Positions 48,576-60,300 of a DNA stretch of 64,000 nt are shown here, in pieces. The DNA is from Rhytidiadelphus loreus (taxonomy: Eukaryota > Streptophyta > Bryopsida > Hypnales > Hylocomiaceae): positions 32,983,025 to 33,047,024 of the forward strand of contig OX344763.1 of NCBI GenBank assembly GCA_947034895.1, in the 5' to 3' direction. Made by a program: the position numbers and the translations under genes. Below the pieces are notes generated by a model. That model worked only from the letters and a program-made list of their open reading frames with translations. It was not told where the DNA came from and searched no databases. The stretch's first letter is position 1. Each line of letters opens with the position of its first letter.

Positions 48576-51500
48576 AATTTTTTTGAATTACTGCCAATTA
48601 TTTTAATCCAAGGTAGTTTGGCCAAAAATCACATTTGAATACTTAAAATTTTGGAATTTAAATTAAGTTTAGAACTATTCAAATTTCATAGTTCTAAATT
48701 GAAAATTGAATAGTTTAAATTTGAGTAGTTCAATTTGAATTTTGTAACTATTCAAATTTGAATAGTATAACAGAAATTGCATCAAAATAGTTTAGAACTT
48801 TGAATTGAATATTCTATAGTTCAAAATTTGTACTATTCTAAATATTGAACTATTTTGAATCAAAACTAAAAATTCTTATCAAATTGAAATGAGAATGAGA
48901 ATATTTCAAAAATGATTTTAGAAAAGTCATACTATAAAATAAAGCAACCAAAAAGTTCTAAAATTCAATAATTCAATCATTAATTAAAATATTATACTAT
49001 TTTGTAGCCAAGATTTAATGAATAAAAATCCTTGTAGACAATTGTATACTTGAGAAGTATGAAAATTTTCGATGAAATTATTCTTTTTAATTGTTATATT
49101 GTAGTGTAGACATTGAATACTTGAATTCAGCCTTGGAGTTGATGATTTACGTCCTTTCAAGGATCTTATCTATAGAATTTGGTCTTCAATTTACTAAATA
49201 GATGTATTTTACATTTTTCATCCATAAATTTATTAAAAAAATGAAAACATCAATGTAAATAATAAATTCAAAAGTTCATAAAATTGTCAAAAATGACTCT
49301 AGTATTGTGCTAGCAAAGTACTTCCAATTGTACCTTTGGGTGTGGTTTGCCGCATACACTTGGTATATATTACATTTCAAATATAAATAAATTCTATATT
49401 TGAATTAAAGTTATTGACTTAGATTAGAATTCTAATAAAATTCAAAATCTAATTCAAATTTGATTAGAATACAAACTCTATATTCAAATTTTAAAGAAAA
49501 CTCCAAAAGATTCTTTAGAACTAACTAAAGTCTTTTATTTGGTCATTGCTTTATTCAAATCAATAGGAATCAAGCATCCATTTTGTTACCTTTTAGAGAA
49601 TATTCAAAAAATTGTGAAAATAGTCATTACATTTCTTAAGTCAACAAAAATTTGTTGATTTGTTGTTGATTCAATCAACATTTTTCTAGTAGTGATGCTT
49701 CCAACAACCAAAATTGCTTGAACTATGTTAGTTCTATACACTAGACCTTTCCTCATTCCTATCTAATTTTTACCAAACAACTTGTATGAAGTATGGGCAA
49801 GTCTCTATCCACTTGATTCTATGAGAGTACCGTGGCTCTAACTTCCAAATTGAAGACCATTGCCATTCTAACAAGTTGAAGTATAGTACAAGTTTTCACT
49901 TGTTCATCCCATTTCCAAGTGAGTTGTTGAAATTTTGTATGTGCACTTCTAAGGATGTCATCTTGAGAGGTCCACATTTGAAGTGGTTCTTCCTATCCAC
50001 GTTTACTAGTCTAACAATTAGTGCAACTGTAATGAATAGCAACAAAAGTTGCTTTAAAGTACCAAGGAGTTATTGTTAAGCCAAACTAAGATAATAGATA
50101 GGCATGCAATATGCAAAATAGGAGGATAGATAGATAAATCCCCCTCATACGAAAATGTCTTTGTTCACGATGGAAGCAGGAAGTATAGATGAAAATTCTT
50201 TAAAAAAAATAGATGACTAGTAGCAACTCAGACATGCTCTTAGGTGTGCAACAATGACAAAAAGCTCGTTCTAGTTTTGATAATTAGTTTGACCAACTAA
50301 ATGTTGGAATGTTGTATATATGAACAATTTATCTCTACCCTTGAGATAAAGATGGCACAAGCACACAATGGGATTCTTCTCATTTTGAACTTTGAATCTT
50401 AAAATGGATGTCTGGAGGGCCCTAAACTCTAGTTTTTAGAAATGTAATTGCCTAAAATCAAGTTTCAATTGTCCTAGGCTATAGAGTATTGTCTACCCAT
50501 TCCAAAATGGTAAAAAACTTAAAAATTGGACACTCCTTGCAAAATTTATGGGTACTAGATGAAGTTTTGGCTGTCTATGGAATAAGAAAATACTATGGCT
50601 TTATGTGTCCAAATTCACTTTTCTCTTCAAGGTTTAGTTTCAAATTGTTGAGAGAGTTTGAAATTCTTGTTTTGATCTAATTAGATGAATCTAGGTTCTT
50701 TACAGCCAAAACAAAATCTTGACAAAGAAAATGGCCTTGGGACTTTAGGAGTCGATTGCCAAAAATATACATAATTTTCAGAGTTTGTGAAAAGTTCAAA
50801 TTGAAGTAGAAACCTGACTTCATATTGTAAGTGCTTGAAATTCAAAGAAGATTACTTCCTTAGAAAAAAATTCAAATCTAAAACAAAGAAGTAGAAGTTG
50901 CCAAAATATACTCCCAAAGCATCTCTTATGATTCATTTTCTTAGCATCTTTTTATGTAAAGAAGTCTGTAATACTTCTTCAATGAGGAAATTTCCACCAC
51001 CACAAACTATACACATAATCAAAGAAGTCTAGAAAAGAAAGAATGAAAAGGCAATGCAATGTTCATTTTGAAACCATTTGTAAGCTACTTCCCACTTTTG
51101 TGAGCTTATGACATTAGTTAAAAAGTGAGCTAATCAAATGGAGACACAACTTCTTGTACACTACAATAAATAGTGAAATTAGGTTGCTTTACCCCAAGAA
51201 AATTACTTTACAAGCCATCAAAGTCCACCCAAAATATTTCCATTCGTATACATGGAGGTTCATGGGTCCCAATTACAATACCTCATTCAAAAGTAGTGCA
51301 TTCTTGTACAATAACAATAAATATTTAAATAGTTCCAAATGTCAAGAAATGAGTGTGGGGCAACCTAATTTCATTATTCAGTGTAGCTAATTGTTTTTCT
51401 TAAGACCATGTAATTAGTTCATATGAAGACCTCATCTGACAAAGTTTCCTTTCTATAGGCAAAAGGATGTCTTCAACAGTGCTGAATAAGAAGGTGCCCT

Positions 51501-52390
51501 AGGATCTACAAGAGCAAGTACGCTAGGATCTACAAGAGTTGTGATTGACCATGAGAATTGACACACCTCTACAAGTCCGATGCATGGGGGCAACATATGT
51601 TTTGCACACCTGTAACCACCTGTCTAAACCCTAGACTATCACCAGTACAATACAACTTGCGTAATGCAGAGCTCAAAGAGGTACTGAAACCCCACATGAC
51701 ACAGATGCACAAATTCCACTACCAAGACACCATCCAATTCCACTACCAAAACACTACCAATCTCTGTGGCATGTTCAGGTCCTGTGAGGGAGCAGATCGC
51801 TGAAACCAAAATCATTCTTTCCACATTCAATCATGTACAACGCACGGACTTGTAGGGTACGGGTCAAACCGTTCACTTTCGGATTAAATAAGTATGGTTC
51901 GGAGAATACTCATTCTCTGTGGCCGAATAGTAGTAAGGTACAAAAATAGTGCAGATGCTAGAATCTGCTCAATCATTGAAGGTGACTGACCTCCTTAGAA
52001 CTATCGACAACCAGTAGAAGAAATTCCAAAGTGGTTTGACCCCGGGCGATACTCTTAGTCCTTGTATTCCCTATTTGCACAATTCTTGAAGGACTTCGGA
52101 TTGGCATGATGACAAAATGTACTACGTTCAACAAGAAACATCTGGCTCGCACAGACTCTAATTAAAGCTCGAAAAGTATACGACTTTTTAACACATGTTC
52201 GGTGAACTATTTGGGAAGTGAAAGCAACTCAGGCACCAAATCTGCAAAGTTTGCTTTCAAAGTAAGCAGAGATTTTGCGCAGAGAAACTCACCATAGGGA
52301 TCCACATTACGGAATCTTCGACTCGCGTAATTAAGCAACCCTGCGCATTTCGCAATCAAGTGCTATCAAAGTTCTCAATCGAAGTTACCA
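48576..52390. repeat. Block X, copy 2
   Basis: Second copy of 22559-27340, lacking the 931-bp element (empty site at 51831-51840). It ends near 52390 and then passes, after a short unmatched stretch, into the ITPK 3' region of unit 4; the PLAC8-like fragment, block Y and most of block Z are missing. No gene is supported. Confidence 0.75.
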
Positions 52391-52580
52391 GTATCTATTT
52401 GTTGGAGTCGCCTGTCTATTGAAGTATGTATCAAAACTTCTTGGATGAAGTCTAGAAAATATGTACAAGAAATTATATTTCCCATAAATTCGTCAGGAAA
52501 CGATACTACTAAGCAGAATCTGCTACTACGTGTCAGGATTTCCGCAAAAATCAGAAGGCTCCACTCTTATCTTCAGACTT

Positions 52581-54930
52581 TTATTGAACGCCAAATCCGA
52601 TCAGATGTCTATAAAAGACTTCTTCAAAATCAGGCATTTTCCCTAACCCTGCAGAATGTAATAAATATTCGTATCAATATGTTAGCTTGAAATAGCAGTT
52701 TGCTTCAAGTTCTGAGCAGACTTGACACATCAAATCTACAGCAACAGCAACAAAAACAAGGTCTTCAGATATTAGAAAGAGACTTGAGATTGAGAAATAC
52801 AGAAAGCTACATATCAAAGAATCACTAACTTAGTGCTTACATCGTCTCAATCAACAAACAGTAAGAAATAAATAATTCCTGGGAAGTAATTGATATCAAC
52901 AACATAATATCAGGTTCCAGCTCCACCTTCTCGAATGATGTCCACATGAAATAATTGAAGACCCACCACGAGTTTAAAATTAGAGGTGTGAAATTGTACC
53001 ATTGCCCAACGTGGCATCTCCATTAATCGAATAGTGGTACATCGATATGAAATATGCCAGAGACGTCAAGTACGAAGAGCCATCACATTCAGCTTAGATG
53101 GTCACGACCAATTTGGAGACCGCTTGGTTTTAAGAACGGAAAAAAATGCTTTGCATACAGGTTTCGTAAGTGACATGAATTCTTGAAAAGGACAGCAATT
53201 ATAGATGTATAGAGAATTTACCAGTCTCTGGCAAAGCTCTTTGGAAAGGCTTTCTAGCAGCCGGCGGGGTGGCAAGGCTGTGCAAACAATGCACTGAACA
53301 TCAAAATTTGGACGCCAATAGCAAATTCATGGATCTGCATTAAGTTAACCAAGAAGTTCTTGAAGGAAACCCCTTCCAAAAAAGTAGCTGCATTAAACCC
53401 TGCCAGTTGCAACACCATTTATATGCACTTTTTAACAGAAATCTGCGTTGATTGATGTTACAGACTTTGGCAAATTCTATTGCAGCCACGTGTTTGGGAG
53501 GGCAGGTTTTTGAATCTAATATAAAAATACTGAGTATTCAAAGAGAGATTTAGGAGTGAAAAACAAATATACCAGCGGCTTGAGGATCCAAAATCAGCAT
53601 TCCTAAATGGCTCCACATCCGGCATGGAAAACCTCCAACTACGTAGGTCTTGAACTGGATCCCACTGCAATAACACAATTTGTCAGAAGTGCAAAAACTG
53701 AAATTCAAGATGCTCCGAAATACTGGTAAGAACATCTGAGATTGTACAGTATGAAATTCCCATCAAGGTAGCCGAAATTCTAGGGTGACCCACACAATTA
53801 AACGCATCCACTTCACACGAAAATGTCACAGGGTCCAAAAGATTGTCTACAAAGTTCTTAAATGATGTGCATAATCCCTCCTTGATGAAAACTTCGTTAT
53901 AGAAATGGCCATACGTCACACCCGAGTCCACCGAATGGTCTTTATCGAGAACACAAAACTTCTTGAAACATTTGATTATTCTACTTTCTCAGGCATGGGA
54001 TCAAAAGTGCGGAAAATATTCTGGAACTCAAGTAGCCTCTCGTTATGTGGCCCATGATTTGACATTTTACAAAGTCCGATCAACTGAATGAGAATGAAGC
54101 CACAATGAAGGGAAGAGCTGGATTACCATGGTTAACAGACTCTTGCAACAGCAGAGGTTCGCTACTGCACACAAAGTGTTACAAATCATGGTAACTCGCT
54201 GATAGTCCCAGAGAAAAAAACATTCCTAGAAAGCCTCTAGGGCTGCGATAAATTCCCAGAAAGCCTCTAGGGTAACGTCTTTTAAGGTAGATTCTAACAG
54301 AAATATTGTCAAATTGTAACTTGACTAGATTTTCTAGGACAGATATGAAGGGGGAATTTTCTACTAGTGAAAGTGAATCCCAACGTTGGTTGAAGTCACT
54401 CGAGTTTGAACTTTAGGGCTTAGTCTTCGAATGGAACGACACTGACGTAATGGAAGCTTGAGGCCAGCGGCAGAGACAGGCAGGAATAGACGTTGCATCG
54501 ACAGTAACCACCAGCTGTCTGGGAACTCCAACAAATCCTGAGAACCAACCACCACACAGAGTCAAAGATCATGCAGATGGTTGAAGCATGTAGATGAAAG
54601 ATGATATACAAGACGCTCGTGGTGAGACTGCACACAACCTACCCGGGGATCAAATGAGGTCTCAGAAGATTTGTTGGTTCATTTGTACCCTGCAAAGAGG
54701 TGGTGAAAACAGATGGAAATAAATGGTCTTCCCACAGTGTAATTACTCTATGGATTCCTCTTCACAACCATCACTAGACGCCATCCCGTAAGGAAAAGGG
54801 TCAACCCAAGCTCACCTCCCGAGCTGCTCATGTCTACCTCAGCTACATCTTGGAGCATGGACTGGCGATTCCACAATTGCAAAATCGCTTCAGGAGGGTC
54901 TAGCACCACCGTATCCGGATACTTTTTCAA
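52581..54930 (-). pseudogene. Decayed ITPK, copy 4
   Basis: Best-preserved ends. The first recognised exon reads KKYPDTVVLDPPEAILQL and SMLQDVAEVDMSSSGG (about 54820-54925); the last reads LGKMPDFEEVFYRHL to a TAA at 52581-52583, closest to the family consensus. Between them are GVPRQLVVT, LPPRRLLESLSKELCQRL (about 53222-53278), GGIQFKTYV before the shared frameshift into RFSMPDVEPF, and VGLQLFHV-IIREGG. Lesions: the shared TGA at 52910-52912; a deletion near 54165 that removes most of the [11 protein letters not shown] exon (nucleotide-binding region); and a donor changed to GG after DINYFPG. As in the other units, it lies head to head with the HNL gene, about 2.4 kb away. Confidence 0.8.
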
Positions 54931-57048
54931 ACAAAAGACTGGTTAACAACAAGCAAAATTGTGTGCAGAACAAGCAAGATTCCGGCAGCATTTAGACTAA
55001 GTCTCATAAACTTGCGAAAGTTCAAGCAACGCTTACGCAACCACGAACGTACGCCCGCATTTTCGTTTATGTAATGAAGGGCATCATGTACCCATCAAGA
55101 CAGCCATACCTCAGCTTGTCAGTGGCCGTCGGCCACATATGGACGAGCAAAACCTTTTGCCCGAATGGCCAATTAATTTACAATTCAAAAGAAATCGGCA
55201 CACCACTCTCGCACCTTCATCTAGAACGAGGGTTTGACTGTAGAGAACAAGGGTTTGACTGTGGTTTTCACTGTACAGAACTAGGGTTTCACTGTACAGA
55301 ACAGTGACGTCCAGCTTCGGTCCACATTCAGCTTCGAGGAAGAGCTTGAGATGCCTGGTATGCGTAACAAGTACGGCTTGACTGTTTGTTCTATGTGCGA
55401 ACCCTCACACACGATCGATTGTGCCACCATGGACAGTTCGTCCACCAGTTTCGGTGTGGCAGTTTGACGCGCTTTTGAACACTGTTCTTCTCCTTCCTTT
55501 TGCAACACGTCTCTCTCAGAAAATGCTACCACTCTGCGCGAGTCTGTAACTCCGGGAGAGACCGGAAGGTTGTAACTTGTGAATACTGGAGCCCAGTTAC
55601 CACACTAAGTGCTTTGTACCCACTGCATCAGGTTCACAGACACTCATCTGCAGGCTCAAACTTTTCTTTTGCTGTGGTGTTGAAGGTGGCAGCGATCCCT
55701 GGAGCTCCTGTGTACCAAGACGGGTTTCGGAATGACCATGCCGGGGGCGCTCCAGTAAGTCTTGGTTTCGTTTCCGATCTTGTCTGCTGGGTGGCGGTTG
55801 CCTTCGTGCTAGCCAAGATGTTCGTTCAGAGCTTTGGGCACAGCCTTATCCAGAACTAGGGTTTCACTGTACAGTACTGTGACTTCCAGCTTCGATCCAC
55901 ATTCAGCTTAGAGGAAGAGCCTGACATGCTTGGATGTGTCACAATACAGCTTGATTCTTTGTGGGTGATACCACGTTAATTTTCAGGTCATTTTATGGTT
56001 GGCCGTCTATGATCCTTTTGCTTAATGGGTTTGAGATTCGTGACAGATTGTGATTTAAGTTTCTTGTCTGGACTGTCCATCGTAGAATGAGAAGTTTTGT
56101 TGTTATGAGACTCTGCACGTATTGGAATTTCAGGACGTTGGTGTTTATTGTCGTATTTTGGCACGCAGAGATTTGGAAGGAACTGTGCATGTATGAGAAT
56201 TCCGGGAGCGCCAAGAAGGGTGGTGTTAGAGTTTCGCAAGTCCTGTCATGCACTGAAGTGACAGGTGAATTACGAGGTGAATCTGTAGGTCCCTTAATAC
56301 TTCACTTGTTGTGTGTTGCAGACTTGTGTTGTCTTTGGAACGAATAAGTAATAGATTTCATGTCCTTCAATTCTATTCAGGCAGATGTTTTGCCAACGAT
56401 TTAAGCCTGTATTGGATTGCCATAGCTCTGATATTCCCTCGTGCTAATTGGATTTCCCCTAGTGTTATCACTTTCTGTAAAGGTTTGAAGTACCACCGTT
56501 TAGCTGCTTAATCACCAAAAGCACCGTATTGTGTCTCCTGTTTTCTTTAGCAGTATTGTGTAGGTCACATGGGGACTTTCTTTTTTCTGATTTTGTTAAT
56601 ATTTTCATCAACTCATGCAGTGCTGTTCACTGACTGAGGTGATAAATTTTTTAGCCCCTATGAGTTCTGTTTTCACAATAAGATAAATGGAATTGTCCAT
56701 GAATCCTTGGTCATTTCCCGTTGGAAGTGACTCTGGAGAGCATTCGTTTAGGAGCAGAGAGTTGAATTTGATGCCGTGCTTCTGTTGTCGGATTCTGAAT
56801 AATTCCTGCTTTGCATGGTTCCTTGTCCATGGGCCGCTTCTCATCTACGACGAGCAGAACTGTTTGCCGTTGTGGTCGTGTTACGTTATTTGTGCTTTTT
56901 GTCATGTGTCCACGATGATGCTGAATGTCTTTGTTTGGAGTTTTAGCTGTTGAATAAAGTTAAAGGTGGTTAGAACTAAAATTCGTATAGAGTACGATAG
57001 TGTGAAGCATTTTGATGTTCTAATTTAAGTGAGCACTCATTTGTGCAG
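54931..57048. other. Divergent ITPK/HNL intergenic region, unit 4
   Basis: Homologous to 35341-37699. It is GC-richer at about 55200-55860, with AAACCCTAG-type motifs near 55250-55290 and 55855-55865. It probably holds the ITPK promoter and first exon on the minus strand and the HNL promoter on the plus strand. ORFs at 55500-55859 (plus), 56087-56347 (plus) and 56687-56953 (plus) are open in this unit but not consistently elsewhere; I do not recognise them. Confidence 0.4.
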
Positions 57049-57132
57049 GTTGCAGAAGGAAGAGCAAGAGCCTGCTCATGAGCATGGGTTGGGCATTACA
57101 ACTTGGAGTCTAAATATGAGAGGATACAATTG
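57049..57132 (+). other. Predicted 5' leader exon of HNL copy D
   Basis: Bounded by TTGTGCAG at the left and a consensus GTAAGT donor at the right. Joined to the acceptor at 57288-57289, its open frames do not extend into the HNL frame, so it is best read as untranslated leader. It contains a short upstream ORF, ATG at 57078 to TAA at 57113 (11 codons), which could damp translation of the receptor. The same exon in units 1 and 3 has no GT donor at this point, so leader splicing may work only in copy D. Confidence 0.35.
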
Positions 57133-57352
57133 GTAAGTTCTCAACCAAGTGTCTAGCTACTTTCAACTTTAGCAAGTGGTGGCCAGTTAGTCTTCTACCG
57201 AGAGTGTTTGCTTTTGATTGATGTTTGATGCTCACTAGAGCAAGGTCATTTTGCTCACTTCATGCTTCTTTGTAAATCATTGTGTGTAGGATACACAAGC
57301 CATTCATGTGAAGGGGAGATTGGTATGTGCAATTATCATTCTAAGATATACG

Positions 57353-60300
57353 ATGGTCGAAATAGTCAATGAACTTTTTCATGGAGAAAAGGTATGCTTG
57401 TTTTTTGCTTCCAATCACAAATTTTGTACATGATAATAGATTTGATAGCATTGACACCATATCTAATTTTGCCATGCTATAGTCTATGATTTGAAATCCC
57501 TTGTTTTTCTAAGGTTTGATCCATTGTTTGTGTCATGGGATGTAGTTGTGTGATTCTATCTTTCAATGGTACCAACCTCAAGGACCAATTCAATTGGAGG
57601 TGGTGTTTGTACATGGATTGGACCACGACAATTGTGGAGATGCATATTGGAAGACTTGGTTGGCTCGAGATGGTACAAAAGACAACATTTGGCCCATGAC
57701 ATGGCTTCCAAATGAATTCTCCTCTGCAAAAGTCTTTGCATTGAAATATGATGCTAGCATTAAGCAGAATGCTATTAATGGAAGGATGGACTTGTTTCTT
57801 ATTGGAGAGAAGCTTGTACAAGAAATGGTGCAATTTGGTCAAATTGGACAAAATGGAGTTCCAGTGGTATTTGTGTGTCATGGGTTTGGTGGCTTGGTGA
57901 CCAAGCAAATTGTTACAAGTGCAAAGCTTCTTTTTTCACAAGACCCCAAGGCTCAAAAGTTGTTGAAGAACATTGGGGCCATTTTGTTTTATTCCACACC
58001 TCATCATGGATCACATTTGGCCAAATCTTCATCATATTTTGAGAGGTTTTGGAGTGGTGAGAAGGGTCCCCTATTCAAAAATTCAGAAGTGTTGAGCAAA
58101 GAAATCAGTCGCCTCAACCATGCCTTTGAACAAGTTGCTAAGGAACGCTATTGGATTTTTCCATCAGCAACTGAGATGCATGCAACAAAACTAGTAAGTC
58201 ACTACTTGATTGTATTCGCTTTGGATTCTTTGAGGTTATGTATAGTTGTGATTTAGGTGTCAATGGTTGTAATTTGGTATCTATGCTTCATAGACTAATA
58301 TGAGAAATTTGTATCATTTTGGACAGTATGGTGCAATGGTGGTGGAAGAAGCATCTTCAAGATTTGAAGGCGGTGATTACCTTGCTTTAAACAATGATCA
58401 CTTTGATGTTGTGAGACCAAAAACCAAAAAGGATTCTAGCTACTTATTGTTGACTAATTGCCTAAAAGAGGTATTAGAAAGATATGTGGTGAATTCTGTT
58501 GAAGAAGTAGAGAGCCTTATACCTGATGGCTTTGTGAGATTGGAAGTGCAAGAGGGGGCCATAAAGAGAAAACTCCAAGAAGTATCTATTGTAGGATTGG
58601 TTGGGATGGGAGGTATTGGAAAGACAACATTGGCAAGAGCAATGTACCATTCATTATGCAAAGATTTTGAGAAGAGTTGTTATCTAGATGACATCAAATC
58701 AATGACAAGCTTGGATGAAGTGTTGATTATACTATTGGAAAATTTTGGAATCAAAGATAGAAAGAGAGGTTGTATTGTCGAGCGAAGTGCCTTGCAAGAA
58801 TGCAAGAAGAGTTTGTTGGAAGATTTGAAGACATATGTGAAAGAACATAAAGTTTTGGTGGTTGTGGATGATGTGGGGACGAAAGAGAACTTTGCCTCTT
58901 TGTTGAAGGACATGGATTTCTTGAATGGAAATAAGGAATCCAAAATAATTGTCACGTGTAGAAATTGGCAAGTCTTGAAGGGTATTGTACAAGGGAGTGG
59001 TAGATATGTGGTGGAGCCTCTAAGTTTTGACCAAGGTACCGAACTATTTTCTTATCATGCATTTAAGGGAGCTAGAACTTTAGAGCAAGGGCATCAAACA
59101 CTACTTGGTTTTCTATCAAAGGATTCTTCAATAGACTTGATTGAGGATTTCCAGAGCATGTGCGATAAAATTGTGAAGGCTTGTGGTGGTTTGCCTCTAA
59201 GCCTTGAAGTAATGGGTTGTTGCTTGGGAGGTTATCTAATGGAGGATGATCTATCGAGTGTAGAATGTTTAATTTGTTGGAAGGAGGCATTGGAAAGATT
59301 GAAGCATGCTGAGCCTTTGGAAGGGGGAGTTGACAATGATAGGCTTTGGAAGGTGTTGGAAATAAGCTATGACTGCTTATGCAAGAATGAACAAAACATG
59401 TTCTTGGATATTGCATGTTTCTTTTGTGGTTCAGTGCGATATGTTGAGCAAACTCTATTATGGATATGGGGAGGTGAACATTCAAAGTTGACAACAATTA
59501 AAAATTTGAAGGAGAGATCTTTGGTCAAGATCGATGAGGATGATGAAAGTGTGACCATGCATGATCAATTGCGTGATATGGGTCGAAGTGTTGTAAGACG
59601 TCAATCCAAAGGAGTTTTGAGTAAGATGACTAGATTATGGGACTTTGAGGATGTGAGAAAGCTTTTGCGAAGCACTAAGGTAGTTCTATGCTGGATGATT
59701 TATTGATTGGTGTTATTCAATGTTTTAGAACTTTCAACATCACTTGTAAGTTTTTATTCTACTTATGTATTTTTTCTTTTTGTTTGTGGCAGATCACAAC
59801 TTCACGGATACAAGGTTTGTCATTGGAAGAATGGGGTAGAACACCAATGGCCATTGTGGAAGGAAGATCAGTTGGGACTTCAAAACATCAAAAGTTTGGC
59901 AAGCGGAAGGGATTTAGTTTGGATTGTCCCGAGATGAAGTTGTTTAATCTTTATGAAGTGGATAAGACAATTATTGAAGCTATTAGTATCAAAGGTTTTT
60001 CATGTATTCAATGGCTTTGTTTGAAAGGATCCAACATCTCTAAATTGCCAAAGTTTGTGACAGATTGTAATGAGTTATGTGTTCTAGATATGAGAGATTG
60101 CAAATATTTGAAGAACCTTGATGAGCCCATTCAAAATGTGGTCAACGTATTGGAGCCCAATCTTTCCGAGTGCATATACCTTGAGAATCAACCTAATTCT
60201 ATTGGCAACTTGGTCAACTTATTTGTACTTGATATTTCTGGTTGTATGGTCCTCACAAGTCTACCCAATTCCATGGGCAACTTGGTGAAGTTATTGAAGC

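Noticed and set aside
45205..52390. Possible LTR retrotransposon, suggested by length and AT-richness
   Set aside because: No direct terminal repeats, primer-binding site, polypurine tract, gag, protease, reverse transcriptase or integrase motif could be seen on either strand.
55500..55859. 119-codon plus-strand ORF in the intergenic region of unit 4, with a hydrophobic C-terminal part
   Set aside because: The unit 3 counterpart is interrupted and unit 1 lacks much of it. It may be leader sequence of ITPK or HNL, but it is not supported as a protein.
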